Assembly (NCBI RefSeq): GCF_024609325.1
Contig: NZ_JANHMQ010000001.1
Span: 1,302,001 to 1,366,000 of the forward strand
Direction: 5' to 3'
DNA length: 64,000 nucleotides
DNA from: Geothrix fuzhouensis
GTDB lineage: Bacteria > Acidobacteriota > Holophagae > Holophagales > Holophagaceae
Shown: positions 54,803 to 62,995 of the stretch, one piece after another
Layout: every line of letters starts with the position of its first letter
Position numbering within the stretch: the first letter of the stretch is position 1
Notes under the pieces: model-generated
Seen by the model: only the letters and a program-made list of their open reading frames with translations
Told to the model about the DNA's origin: nothing
Databases searched by the model: none
Program-made: the position numbers and the translations under genes

Positions 54803-56041
54803 ATGCATATCAACGAACTGCTCACCGTGGTCTGCGAGCAGGGCGCCAGCGACCTCCACCTCAAGGTCGGCAACCACCCCATCGCCCGCATCAAGGGGAA
54901 ACTCACCCCCATGACGCAGTTCAAGCGGCTGGTGCAGGAGGACACCATCGCTATGGCCTACGCCATCATGGCTAGCGAAAAACAGAAAGTGAAGTTCAAG
55001 GAGAACCTCGACCTCGATATCGCCTATTCCGTGCCGAGCCTGGGCCGCTTCCGCTGCAACATCTTCAACCAGCGGGGCACCGTGGGTCTGGTGCTGCGCG
55101 TGATTCCCCGGAAGATCTACACCATCGACGACCTCATGCTCCCCAAAGTGCTCAAGACCATCTGCCAGGAACAGCGCGGCTTGGTGTTGGTGACGGGCAC
55201 CACCGGCTCCGGCAAGTCGACCACCCTCGCCGCGATGATCGATCTCATCAACGCCACCCGATCCGAGCACATCCTCACCATCGAGGACCCCATCGAATAC
55301 CTGCACCGGGACAACCTCAGCATCGTGAACCAGCGCGAGGTAGAAGCCGACTGCAAGACCTTCGCCACCGCCCTCAGGGCCGCCCTCCGCCAGGATCCCG
55401 ACGTGATCCTCGTGGGTGAGATGCGCGACCTGGAGACCATCGAGACGGCCCTGCACGCCGCGGAGACCGGCCACCTGGTCTTCAGCACCCTGCACACCCT
55501 GGACGCCACCGAGACCATCAACCGCGTCATCTCCGTGTTCCCGCCCCACCACCAGAAGCAGATCCGCCTCCAGATGGCCGCGGTGCTCAAGGGCATCATC
55601 TCCCAGCGACTCGTGCCCCGGGCCGACGGTCAGGGCCGCGTCCCCGCCGTGGAGGTCATGGTGGCCACGGAGACCGTGCGCACCTGCATCGAGGACAAAG
55701 ACAAGACCAAGATGCTGAAGGACGTCATCGCCCAGGGCACGGCGCAATATGGCATGCAGACCTTCGATCAGAGCCTCTACTTCCTGCTCAAACAAGGGCT
55801 CATCACCGAGGAGGAGGCCCTGCTCCGCGCCACCAACGTGGGCGAGTTCAAGCTGCGCCTCGAAGGCGTCATGGGTTCCTCCGACATGGCCAAAGCCAAC
55901 ATGGAACGCAGCATGTCCATTTCCCAGGGCGGTGGCCGGGAAGGGGGTGGGGGCCAAACACCCCAGGTCCATCCCCCCGCGCCCGGCATGCCCATGGCCA
56001 TGCCTCCTACCACAGACGTGAAAATCACCCTGGCACGTTAG
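54803..56041 (+). CDS. pilT: Type IV pilus retraction ATPase PilT
   Basis: The 412-residue secretion ATPase has an N-terminal PAS-like domain (1-100), Walker A TGTTGSGKST with Lys138, an Asp box (ILTIEDPIEYLH), the His box and Walker B (DPDVILVGEMRDLET), and the AELxxG-like C-terminal motif. It depolymerises type IV pili for twitching motility. The last 45 residues are Gly/Pro/Met-rich (GGGREGGGGQTP). No other pilus genes are in the window. GGGAG lies upstream of the ATG. Confidence 0.93.
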   Translation: MHINELLTVVCEQGASDLHLKVGNHPIARIKGKLTPMTQFKRLVQEDTIAMAYAIMASEKQKVKFKENLDLDIAYSVPSLGRFRCNIFNQRGTVGLVLRVIPRKIYTIDDLMLPKVLKTICQEQRGLVLVTGTTGSGKSTTLAAMIDLINATRSEHILTIEDPIEYLHRDNLSIVNQREVEADCKTFATALRAALRQDPDVILVGEMRDLETIETALHAAETGHLVFSTLHTLDATETINRVISVFPPHHQKQIRLQMAAVLKGIISQRLVPRADGQGRVPAVEVMVATETVRTCIEDKDKTKMLKDVIAQGTAQYGMQTFDQSLYFLLKQGLITEEEALLRATNVGEFKLRLEGVMGSSDMAKANMERSMSISQGGGREGGGGQTPQVHPPAPGMPMAMPPTTDVKITLAR

Positions 56042-56090
56042 GCTCTCTTCCCCTTATCCTGGCTCTCCCACTCCCGAACCGAGGTCGCCG

Positions 56091-56366
56091 ATGATCAAGA
56101 TCGACATCGCCAATTCGCTGATGAAGGTTCATCCCTGCTCGCGCGCCACCGCCCTCCAGGTGGTGGACCTGCTCACGGAGCGACTCAAGGACGCTCTCCT
56201 GAACGGCCACCGCATCGAGATCCGCGGCTTCGGCGTCTTCGAGCCCCGTCCCCGCAAGCGCGGCATGGGCCGGAACATCAAGACCGGTGCCAGCGTCCAG
56301 ATCCCCAAGGGCAAGAGCATCCGCTTCAAGCCGGGGAAGGATCTGCGAGAGATCGAGGTCGGTTAG
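56091..56366 (+). CDS. HU/IHF family DNA-binding protein
   Basis: The 91-residue histone-like protein has the family core IEIRGFGVFEPRPRKRGMGRN and the beta-arm GRNIKTGASVQIPKGKSIRF, where GRNI replaces the usual GRNP. It bends DNA as a dimer. HU- versus IHF-type cannot be settled. It lies 49 bases after pilT on the same strand. Confidence 0.93.
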   Translation: MIKIDIANSLMKVHPCSRATALQVVDLLTERLKDALLNGHRIEIRGFGVFEPRPRKRGMGRNIKTGASVQIPKGKSIRFKPGKDLREIEVG

Positions 56367-56369
56367 CCG

Positions 56370-56393
56370 CGCGCCACGCTTACACGTGGCGCG
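56370..56393. terminator. Hairpin between HU/IHF gene and convergent decarboxylase
   Basis: CGCGCCACG-CTTACA-CGTGGCGCG begins 4 bases after the HU/IHF stop codon and lies between two convergent genes. It lacks a U-tract on either strand. Confidence 0.5.
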
Positions 56394-56409
56394 GTGGCAA
56401 AGGTTGCGA

Positions 56410-57846
56410 TCAAGCCAACCTGGCGGCTTCCGTTTGGAGGCGCTCCAGGGCTTCGTCCACTTCGTCCTTGTGGGTGCGCGCCGCGAGGATAGCTAGGCGC
56501 AAGTGGAAAGCTCCGTTCAGGCGAGTGCCACTGAGGAAGACCCGGCCCTGGGCCGTGAGGCGCTGCAGCAAGGCCTGGTTGAAGGCGTCCGCGTCGCCGG
56601 AGGAGGGCAGAAACCGGAAGGCCAGCACGCTGAGCTGGGGGGCGGGGCCAGGGTCCACCCCGGGCACCCCCTGAAGGCGCCCGTAGGCGTACCTGGCCAG
56701 GAGCAGCTTTTCCTCCAGAGCCGCCCGAAAGGCCGCTACGCCGTGGAGTTGCAGGGGCAGCCACAGCCGCAGGGCCCGTGCGTGCTTGCTGAACTCCAGC
56801 GTGGTTTCCGAGGGGCTCAGTTCCTCCAGGTCCTCCGGCGGCGAGGGCAGGTAGTCCGCCTGGAAGGCGTGGGCCTTCCGCAGAGGCTCCAGGTGGCGCG
56901 TCAGCAGGGCCCCCAGGCCCAGGGGCGCGAACAACCCCTTGTGGGGGTCCAGCACCAGGCTGTCACTGCGGTCCAAGCCCTTAAGCGCGGCCTTCCCCAG
57001 GTCCGTCAGGGCGAAGGAGGCTCCGTAGGCCCCATCCGTGTGCATCCAGAGGCCATGGCGGGCAGCCAGGTCGGCACAGGCTTCCAGGGGGTCCACCGCC
57101 CCGGTGTTGGTGGTGCCGGCGGTGGGTACCAGCAGCCAGGGGCGCAGGCCCGCGCGGAGGTCCGCCTGGATGGCCGCCTCCAGCGCCTCGGGCCGCAGGC
57201 GGAAGTCAGCGTCCGTGGGGATCTCGCGCACCGGCGCCTCGCCCATGCCGGCCACCCGGAGGGCCTTCACGAGGCAGTGGTGGGCCTGGTCCGACAGGTA
57301 CACGCAGGCCCTCGGATAATCCGCCGCCTTGAGGCCCGCCGCCTCCCGGGCCGTGCAGACCCCCACCAGGTGGGCCATGCTACCGCCGGCGGCCAGATTG
57401 CCCGAGCTGCCCTCGGGCAGGCCCATCTCCCGGGCCAGCCAGGCGAGGACCTGGTTCTCCATGCGCACCGCGCCGGGGCCGGCAAAGAAGTAGGCCGCGT
57501 AGCGGTTGGTGAGCGCCGCCAGCAGGTCCCCCAAGGCGCCCGCGAAAAGCGAGGAGGGCGGAATGAAGGCCAGGTGACGGCCCGAGGCCCCGTTGGCCCC
57601 GACGCCATCCACATGTTCGGCCAGGGTGTCCAGGATGCTGAGGAAAGGCCGCCCAGCCTCAGGAATGGGGAACTCCGCCAACCCTGCCCCGGGCCGGTCC
57701 TTCAGCACGAAAGCCGGAGCCTCCGAGAGGGCCTGGAGGAAGGTTTCGCCGTACGTCCGTGTGGCCTCCCACAAGGCGGCCCGGTCCTCCGCGCCGGGGT
57801 CCAGCCTCCGGGAGGTCACTTCCAGGTCCTTCAGACGATCCAGCAC
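56410..57846 (-). CDS. PLP-dependent decarboxylase, aspartate/aromatic amino acid type
   Basis: This 478-residue group II decarboxylase has the cofactor Lys303 in LVLDPHKGLFAPLG, the pyridine-stacking/cofactor segments AAGGSMAHLVGV and VPTAGTTNTGAVDPL, and the Asp/Ala pair MHTDGAYGA. It resembles aromatic or glutamate decarboxylase-like proteins, and the substrate is unclear. The GTG start at 57846 has GGAGG 7 bases upstream. It is divergent from the YbeD/DUF493 gene with 47 bases between starts. Confidence 0.85.
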   Translation of the reverse strand: MLDRLKDLEVTSRRLDPGAEDRAALWEATRTYGETFLQALSEAPAFVLKDRPGAGLAEFPIPEAGRPFLSILDTLAEHVDGVGANGASGRHLAFIPPSSLFAGALGDLLAALTNRYAAYFFAGPGAVRMENQVLAWLAREMGLPEGSSGNLAAGGSMAHLVGVCTAREAAGLKAADYPRACVYLSDQAHHCLVKALRVAGMGEAPVREIPTDADFRLRPEALEAAIQADLRAGLRPWLLVPTAGTTNTGAVDPLEACADLAARHGLWMHTDGAYGASFALTDLGKAALKGLDRSDSLVLDPHKGLFAPLGLGALLTRHLEPLRKAHAFQADYLPSPPEDLEELSPSETTLEFSKHARALRLWLPLQLHGVAAFRAALEEKLLLARYAYGRLQGVPGVDPGPAPQLSVLAFRFLPSSGDADAFNQALLQRLTAQGRVFLSGTRLNGAFHLRLAILAARTHKDEVDEALERLQTEAARLA

Positions 57847-57880
57847 GAGAGGCCCTCCAACGCTTCAGCCTAGCAAACGG

Positions 57881-57886
57881 TAGAAT
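57881..57886 (+). promoter_or_regulatory. Candidate -10 element of the YbeD/DUF493 gene
   Basis: TAGAAT stands 7 bases before the ATG at 57894, so transcription could begin at the start codon itself. GGAG lies between them and would serve as ribosome-binding site if the mRNA starts earlier. The -35 (TTCAGC) is weak. Confidence 0.35.
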
Positions 57887-57893
57887 GGAGACT

Positions 57894-58163
57894 ATGGAAG
57901 CTTGCCGCCGCCCCGAGATCACCTACCCAACCCGCGTCCCCATGAAGATCATCGGGCGCCAAGAGGAACTGCGCCCCGACATGGTCATGGAGCTGATCCT
58001 CGCCCACCTGGGCCCCCAGGCCGAAGGCGACGAGCAGCACACCGCCAACTGCAAGGGCTCCTTCATCAGCTACACCTTCTGGATCACCCTGCCCGACGCC
58101 ACGAAGGAAACTCCGCTGCGGGAGGCGATTCAGAAGCTTCCTGGGGTTGTAATGCAGTTGTGA
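57894..58163 (+). CDS. YbeD/DUF493 family protein
   Basis: The 89-residue protein has the family pattern YPTRVPMKIIGRQEELRPDM and the beta-alpha core LREAIQKLPGVVMQL. E. coli YbeD is small and of unknown function. I chose ATG 57894 because GGAG lies 3 bases upstream, over the in-frame ATG at 57885. A good terminator follows 5 bases after the stop codon, so it is a monocistronic unit. Confidence 0.82.
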   Translation: MEACRRPEITYPTRVPMKIIGRQEELRPDMVMELILAHLGPQAEGDEQHTANCKGSFISYTFWITLPDATKETPLREAIQKLPGVVMQL

Positions 58164-58168
58164 GGGCG

Positions 58169-58188
58169 AAAATCGCTGCGCGATTTTT
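58169..58188 (+). terminator. Terminator of the YbeD/DUF493 gene
   Basis: AAAATCGC-TGC-GCGATTTT with T's at the end: an 8-bp stem with a 3-base loop and a U-tract, directly after the stop codon. Confidence 0.75.
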
Positions 58189-58255
58189 GTAGGCGCGTTC
58201 CGCGCGAAACGACAAGCGCGGCCTCATTCACCGCACACCAGCTTGCCTCTTCGAC

Positions 58256-58276
58256 GAAAACCGCGCAGCGGTTTTC
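58256..58276. repeat. Hairpin GAAAACCGC/GCGGTTTTC
   Basis: A perfect 9-bp stem with a 3-base GCA loop. It lies downstream of asnS on the minus strand, past the duplicated asnS end, and ends with TTTTC, so it may be a terminator of that unit. Confidence 0.5.
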
Positions 58277-58316
58277 ATACGCACAGGCGCAGCCCGCGCG
58301 CTGGGAATCAGGCTGG

Positions 58317-58376
58317 TCAGGTCCTCAACGTCCCCATCATGCGGGGAAACGGAATGGTCTCGCGCACGTGCGGCGA
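58317..58376 (-). pseudogene. Duplicated fragment of the asnS 3' end
   Basis: In the minus-strand frame this encodes [18 protein letters not shown] followed by TGA. It matches the final residues of AsnRS ([18 protein letters not shown]) at 16 of 18 positions. It lies 198 bases beyond the true stop codon and lacks the rest of the gene. Confidence 0.85.
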
Positions 58377-58396
58377 GGGACGAAGCGGGTCGCAGA

Positions 58397-58464
58397 GCGG
58401 GCTGCATCGGCAGCCCGCGGCGCGGGGACCCGCTGGCCCGAGTCGGAGCAGGGCGCAGCCCTGC
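58397..58464. repeat. Two strong hairpins between asnS and its duplicated 3' end
   Basis: GCGGGCTGC-ATCG-GCAGCCCGC (58397-58418) and GCAGGGC-GCA-GCCCTGC (58448-58464) are both perfect. The whole stretch from the YbeD/DUF493 stop to the asnS stop (about 351 bases) holds only hairpins and the duplicated asnS fragment, with no supported gene. Confidence 0.7.
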
Positions 58465-58514
58465 GGAGGCTGCCGCCCGCGATCGCGTTGCGGGAGCGGA
58501 TTCGTGGCCGAGCG

Positions 58515-59816
58515 CTACGGCCTGAGTGTCCCCATCATGCGAGGGTACGGAATGGTCTCTCTCACGTGCGGCAGCTTGCAGATCCACGCCACGGCGCGCT
58601 CGAGGCCCATGCCGAAGCCGGCGTGGGGGACGCTGCCGTACTTGCGGACGTCCAGATACCACTCGTAGTCGGCGCGGTTCAGGCCTTCGTGCTCGATCTG
58701 GTCCAGGAGGTACTGGAGGCTTGAGGCGCGCTCGCCGCCGCCGATGACCTCGCCGTAGCCTTCAGGTGCCAGCAGATCGGCGCCCAGGGCCAGCCGGGGG
58801 TCCTGGGGATCGGGCTCCATGTAGAAGGCCTTGAACGCCTTGGGGAAGCGGTGCACCCAGAGGGGCTTGTCCGTGGCGTTCATGAGCATGGTCTCGTCGT
58901 CGTTGCCGAAGTCCTCGCCCCAGTTGATGTCGCTGCCGAGCGCCTTCAGCTTCTCCACGGCCTCGGTGTAGGTCATGCGGTCGAAGGTGGTGCTCACGGC
59001 GGTTTCCAGGGGCGCGAGGTCGCGCTCGAGGATCTTCAGCTCCTCCTGGCGGCTTTCCAGCACGCGCTGGATCAGGAACTTGGTCATGCGCTCGCCCAGG
59101 GCCATCACGTCATCCAGGTGGGCGAAGGCCACTTCGGGCTCCACCATCCAGAATTCCGTGAGGTGGCGGCGGGTCTTGCTCTTCTCGGCGCGGAAGGTGG
59201 GACCGAAGCAGTAGACCTTGCCGAAGGCGGCGATGCCCGGCTCCTGGTAGAGCTGGCCGGACTGGCTGAGGAAGGCCATGCCCTCATGGAAGTATTCCGT
59301 CCCGAACAGCGTGCTGGTGCCTTCGCAGGCGCTGGGCGTGAGGATGGGCGCGTCCAGCAGCGTGAAGCCGTCGCCGTCGAAGAAATCGCGGATGCCCTTC
59401 ACCAGGGTGTGACGGATGCGGAGGATGGCCCATTGGCGCTTGCTGCGCAGCCAGAGGTGGCGGTTCTCCATGAGGAACTCGGTGCCGTGCTCCTTGGGCG
59501 TGATGGGGAAATCGGTGCTGCCGCCGATGAGTTCCAGGGACTTCACCAGCAACTCGGGCTGGCCGGTCTTCGGATGCAACTGGACGACGCCCGTCACGGC
59601 GATGGCGGCCTCCTGGGTGAGCTTCCCGGCCAGTTCGTAGCTCTCAGGATCGGCCTCGGCGGCGCCCACCACGCACTGGACGAAGCCGGAACCATCCCGC
59701 AGGTCGATGAACCGGGTCTTGCTGGTGCGGGCATTGCGGACCCAGCCCCGCAGCCGGACGGTCTCGCCGACCTGGCCGGCGAGGAATCGGACTTCGGTGA
59801 AGGGCTGGCTGCTCAC
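58515..59816 (-). CDS. asnS: Asparagine--tRNA ligase
   Basis: This 433-residue class IIb synthetase has an N-terminal OB fold ([20 protein letters not shown]), motif 2 in [20 protein letters not shown], and motif 3 near [11 protein letters not shown]. It charges tRNA-Asn directly, so the organism need not use the transamidation route for it. The start is GTG (59816) with GGAG upstream. The C-terminus reads [12 protein letters not shown]. It lies downstream of a CheY-like gene on the same strand. Confidence 0.95.
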   Translation of the reverse strand: MSSQPFTEVRFLAGQVGETVRLRGWVRNARTSKTRFIDLRDGSGFVQCVVGAAEADPESYELAGKLTQEAAIAVTGVVQLHPKTGQPELLVKSLELIGGSTDFPITPKEHGTEFLMENRHLWLRSKRQWAILRIRHTLVKGIRDFFDGDGFTLLDAPILTPSACEGTSTLFGTEYFHEGMAFLSQSGQLYQEPGIAAFGKVYCFGPTFRAEKSKTRRHLTEFWMVEPEVAFAHLDDVMALGERMTKFLIQRVLESRQEELKILERDLAPLETAVSTTFDRMTYTEAVEKLKALGSDINWGEDFGNDDETMLMNATDKPLWVHRFPKAFKAFYMEPDPQDPRLALGADLLAPEGYGEVIGGGERASSLQYLLDQIEHEGLNRADYEWYLDVRKYGSVPHAGFGMGLERAVAWICKLPHVRETIPYPRMMGTLRP

Positions 59817-59914
59817 GGGGACTCCAGGGCCAAACCTCTATTGTGCCCGGAGCGGCGGGATGGCTCCAGGGCCCGTCGTTCCGGCAGGCTGCGCCTGGGC
59901 CCCGGGTCCGGCCC

Positions 59915-60271
59915 CTACTCGAAGAGCGAGTTGATCTTCGCCTGGAGCCCCTCCAGGGTGAACGGCTTCACCACGTAGGTGTTCACGCCGGCCTGGAGGG
60001 CCTGGAGGATGTCCTCCGTGGCCGCATGGGTGGTCACCATGAGGATGGGGAGGGTGGTGTCCTGGCTCCGCACCGCCCGGACGAACTCCAGCCCGTTCAT
60101 CTCCGGCATGTCCCAGTCGGTGATGATCAGGTCCACGCCGCCCTGGGCGAGCTTTTCCAGTCCGACCCGGCCGTTCTCGCCCTCCACCGCGTCCGGGTGG
60201 CCCATACGGACGAGGTTGCCGATGATGATGCGCCGCATCGTCGGGGAATCGTCCACCACGAGGATTTTCAC
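59915..60271 (-). CDS. CheY-like response regulator
   Basis: The 118-residue receiver domain has the acidic pair Asp7/Asp8 (VVDDSPTMRR), the phosphorylation site Asp52 in ITDWDMPEMNG, and Lys102 in VVKPFT. There is no output domain, so it works like CheY through protein contacts. The start is GTG with GGAG upstream. No chemotaxis genes are near. It could serve either of the two orphan kinases in this window, but that is speculation. Confidence 0.93.
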   Translation of the reverse strand: MKILVVDDSPTMRRIIIGNLVRMGHPDAVEGENGRVGLEKLAQGGVDLIITDWDMPEMNGLEFVRAVRSQDTTLPILMVTTHAATEDILQALQAGVNTYVVKPFTLEGLQAKINSLFE

Positions 60272-60479
60272 GAGGTCTCCAGGAAGGGAGGGCTGGATCG
60301 CCGGAGTGGCGGTGCCACCTCGGCGAGAGGAAGGACGGGAAGGCTTACGAATTGTCGCCTCACGGCGGCGGATTGGGAACGGCTTCAAATCTGGGGCTCT
60401 GGGGCCCCCGGCCCGGGTCCGGCCTCGGCTAGACTTGAGACCGCGCGCGCGCCCCGCGGGGGCGCACCCCGGAGGTTCC

Positions 60480-61022
60480 ATGCCCGACGCCCAAGGCCCC
60501 TGCCCCATGGACCCCGGCCAGATGGAAGCCACCCTCCAGCGCTTGGCCGCGGATCTGGTGGCCCGTCTGCAACCAGAGGAGGAAGTGGTCCTTCTGGGCA
60601 TCCGCTCCCGCGGCTTGCCCCTGGCCGAGCGGTTGGCCACCCTGCTACGGGCCCAAACCGGGACGCAGGTCCCCGTGGGCGCCCTGGACATCACCCTCTA
60701 TCGGGACGACCTCACGGAGATGGTGGGCAGTCCCATCGTTCGCCCGACGGAGATCCCCTTCACCCTGAAGGAGCGCACGGTGGTGCTGGTGGACGACGTG
60801 CTCTACACGGGCCGCACGGTCCGGGCCGCCCTGGACGCCCTGCTGGATCACGGCCGCCCCCGCCGGGTGATGCTGCTGGTGATGGCCGATCGCAGCGGCC
60901 GGGAGCTGCCCATCCAGGCCGACTTTGCCGGCCTGCGGGTGGAGGTGCCCCCAGGCCACCGGGTGGCGGTGCGGCTGAAGGAAATTGATGGCGAAGACGG
61001 TGTGACCGTGGAGACCTGCTGA
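60480..61022 (+). CDS. pyrR: Bifunctional pyr operon regulator/uracil phosphoribosyltransferase
   Basis: The 180-residue PRTase-fold protein has the PRPP loop VVLVDDVLYTGRT (101-113) and the family motif LLGIRSRGLPLAERL. PyrR binds pyr mRNA when UMP is abundant and also makes UMP from uracil. CGGAGG precedes the ATG. I could not find a convincing anti-antiterminator leader in the 208 bases upstream. The stop and the pyrB start share one base (TGATG). Confidence 0.93.
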   Translation: MPDAQGPCPMDPGQMEATLQRLAADLVARLQPEEEVVLLGIRSRGLPLAERLATLLRAQTGTQVPVGALDITLYRDDLTEMVGSPIVRPTEIPFTLKERTVVLVDDVLYTGRTVRAALDALLDHGRPRRVMLLVMADRSGRELPIQADFAGLRVEVPPGHRVAVRLKEIDGEDGVTVETC

Positions 61023-61981
61023 TGACGTCCGAACGCTACGTCTTCCCCCACAAGCACCTGCTGGGCATCGAGCCCCTCAGCCCGCAGGACATCACCGCCA
61101 TCCTTGACCAGGCCCGGGCCTTCGAGGAGGTCTGCGAACGTCCCAGCATCAAGATCGTCCCCGCCCTGCGCAAGAAGCTGGTGGTGAACCTGTTCTTCGA
61201 GAACAGCACGCGCACCCGCAACAGCTTCGAGATTGCCGAGAAGCGCCTGTCCGCCGAAATCATCAACTTCGACGCCGACACCAGCAGCCTCAACAAGGGC
61301 GAGACCCTCATCGACACGGCCATGAACCTGGAGGCCATGCACCCGGACCTCATCGTCATGCGCCACAGCGCCCCCGGGGCGCACGCGCTGCTGGCCCGGC
61401 ACATGAAGGCCAGCATCGTGAACGCAGGGGACGGCGCCCACGAGCATCCCACTCAGGCCCTGCTGGACGCCTATACCCTCCGCAAGCACTTCGGCAGCCT
61501 GGAGGGCCTGCGGGTGGCCATCGTGGGCGACATCCGCAATAGCCGCGTGGTGCGCTCGAACCTCTGGCTGCTCACCCGCATGGGCGTCAAAGTCACCCTG
61601 GTGGGTCCGCCGACGCTGGTGCCCCAGGAGTTGAAGGCCACCTGGCCGGGCATCGCGATCAACCACGACTTTGACGCCGTAATTCCCGAACAGAACGCCA
61701 TCATGATGCTGCGCGCCCAGTTCGAGCGTGGCACCGGCGCGTACATCCCCGGCCAGGGCGAGTACAGCCGGTTCTTCCAGCTCAACCCCGCTCGCATGAA
61801 GCAGGCCAAGAAGGATGTGGTGGTGCTGCACCCCGGCCCCATCAACCGCGGCCTGGAGATCACCAGCGACGTGGCCGATGGCCCCAACAACCTGATCCTC
61901 GACCAGGTGACGAACGGCGTGCCCGTCCGCATGGCCGTCCTCTACCTGCTGTCCCATCCGCATGGGGAGCAGGTGCCCTGA
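61022..61981 (+). CDS. pyrB: Aspartate carbamoyltransferase catalytic subunit
   Basis: The 319-residue enzyme joins carbamoyl phosphate to aspartate. It has the phosphate-binding STRTR at 62-66 ([13 protein letters not shown]), the [12 protein letters not shown] motif and [11 protein letters not shown] near the end. Length is typical for the class that works without PyrI. It is coupled to pyrR before it and, through TGATG, to the ORF6N gene after it. Confidence 0.96.
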   Translation: MTSERYVFPHKHLLGIEPLSPQDITAILDQARAFEEVCERPSIKIVPALRKKLVVNLFFENSTRTRNSFEIAEKRLSAEIINFDADTSSLNKGETLIDTAMNLEAMHPDLIVMRHSAPGAHALLARHMKASIVNAGDGAHEHPTQALLDAYTLRKHFGSLEGLRVAIVGDIRNSRVVRSNLWLLTRMGVKVTLVGPPTLVPQELKATWPGIAINHDFDAVIPEQNAIMMLRAQFERGTGAYIPGQGEYSRFFQLNPARMKQAKKDVVVLHPGPINRGLEITSDVADGPNNLILDQVTNGVPVRMAVLYLLSHPHGEQVP

Positions 61982-62484
61982 TGGCCCTCCCCGCAGAGCG
62001 GATCCTCCACTCCATCCACCTCTTCCGGAAGGAGCGGGTGTTATTAGATGCGGACCTTGCAACCCTTTATGGCGTTGAGACGCGGGTCCTCATCCAGGCG
62101 GTTAAACGGAATAGCCAGAGATTTCCCGTCGATTTCATGTTCCAACTCAGCGAAGACGAGTGGGCGGACTTGAAATCACAATCTGTGATTTCAAGTTCCT
62201 GGGGTGGCAGGCGCACCCCACCCTACGCCTTCACCGAACTGGGTGTGGCCATGCTCTCCAGTGTGCTCAACAGCGAACGTGCCATCCAGGTCAACATCTC
62301 CATCATGCGGGCGTTCACCCTGCTGCGTACCATGCTGGCTACGCATGCAGACCTCGCCCGAAAGCTGGAAGCCCTGGAGCGTAAATATGATGGCCAGTTC
62401 CGGGTGGTTTTCGAGGCGATCCGGGACCTGATGGAACCCCCACTCCCAGCCAAGAAGCCCATTGGCTTCCGTCCGAAGAAATAA
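61981..62484 (+). CDS. ORF6N domain DNA-binding protein inside the pyr operon
   Basis: The 167-residue protein has the ORF6N domain in residues 6-105 ([49 protein letters not shown]). A helical tail follows ([20 protein letters not shown]) ending [12 protein letters not shown]. Such domains occur in phage and plasmid regulators. The start overlaps the pyrB stop (TGATG). Part of it (GTGTTATTAGATGCG, GTTAAACGGAAT) is AT-richer than its neighbours, which suggests acquisition. Function in this operon is unknown. Confidence 0.88.
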   Translation: MALPAERILHSIHLFRKERVLLDADLATLYGVETRVLIQAVKRNSQRFPVDFMFQLSEDEWADLKSQSVISSSWGGRRTPPYAFTELGVAMLSSVLNSERAIQVNISIMRAFTLLRTMLATHADLARKLEALERKYDGQFRVVFEAIRDLMEPPLPAKKPIGFRPKK

Positions 62485-62493
62485 GAGATAGCC

Positions 62494-62988
62494 ATGGCCG
62501 CTCCCGTCGAAATTCTCTCCCGCCTGCTCTGGGTCAGGGATGCCGCTGCCCTGCCGGACAAGGCCTTGGCGGATCAGCTGGGCCTGGAACTCAAGGACCT
62601 GACCGCCCTGGTGGCGGCCCATCCCGATCGCTTCCCCGAGACGCTGGTCTTCCACCTCACAGCCGAGGAACGCCAACACATCCCCGACGCGCCGGTGCTG
62701 GCCTTCACCGAGGCCGGGGCGGCCCTGCTGACGGGCCTGGTCCCCACTCATGAGCCGGCCCTGCTGGTCCTCATCCCCGCCTTCGCCGAGGCGCGCCACG
62801 TGCTGACCGGACAGGCGGAGCTGTCCCTGCGGGTGACCGCCCTGGAGCAGAAGCTGGAGATGGTCCTGAAGATCATCCAGGGTGAGGAGGTCGAGGGTGT
62901 CCCCCCGCAGCGCCCCATCGGCTTCATCACGGAAGAGAACCTTCCGCACGGGCTGAAGAGCCGCCAGCGCGACGCGAAGAAAGGATGA
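62494..62988 (+). CDS. Divergent ORF6N-like paralogue
   Basis: The 164-residue protein follows the ORF6N gene by 9 bases and resembles it throughout: ILSRLLWVRDAAALPDKALA, DRFPETLVFHLTAEE, LAFTEAGAALLTGL, a helical tail LRVTALEQKLEMVLKII, and PPQRPIGFITEEN near the end. The first copy has equivalent [22 protein letters not shown] and KKPIGF. Identity is low and its composition is GC-rich, so the two genes split long ago or this one was adapted to the host. No function is known. Confidence 0.75.
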   Translation: MAAPVEILSRLLWVRDAAALPDKALADQLGLELKDLTALVAAHPDRFPETLVFHLTAEERQHIPDAPVLAFTEAGAALLTGLVPTHEPALLVLIPAFAEARHVLTGQAELSLRVTALEQKLEMVLKIIQGEEVEGVPPQRPIGFITEENLPHGLKSRQRDAKKG

Positions 62989-62995
62989 ATTTCCC

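Noticed and set aside
60272-60479. PyrR-binding attenuator before pyrR
   Set aside because: I looked for alternative hairpins with the conserved PyrR loop and a terminator with U-tract and saw neither.
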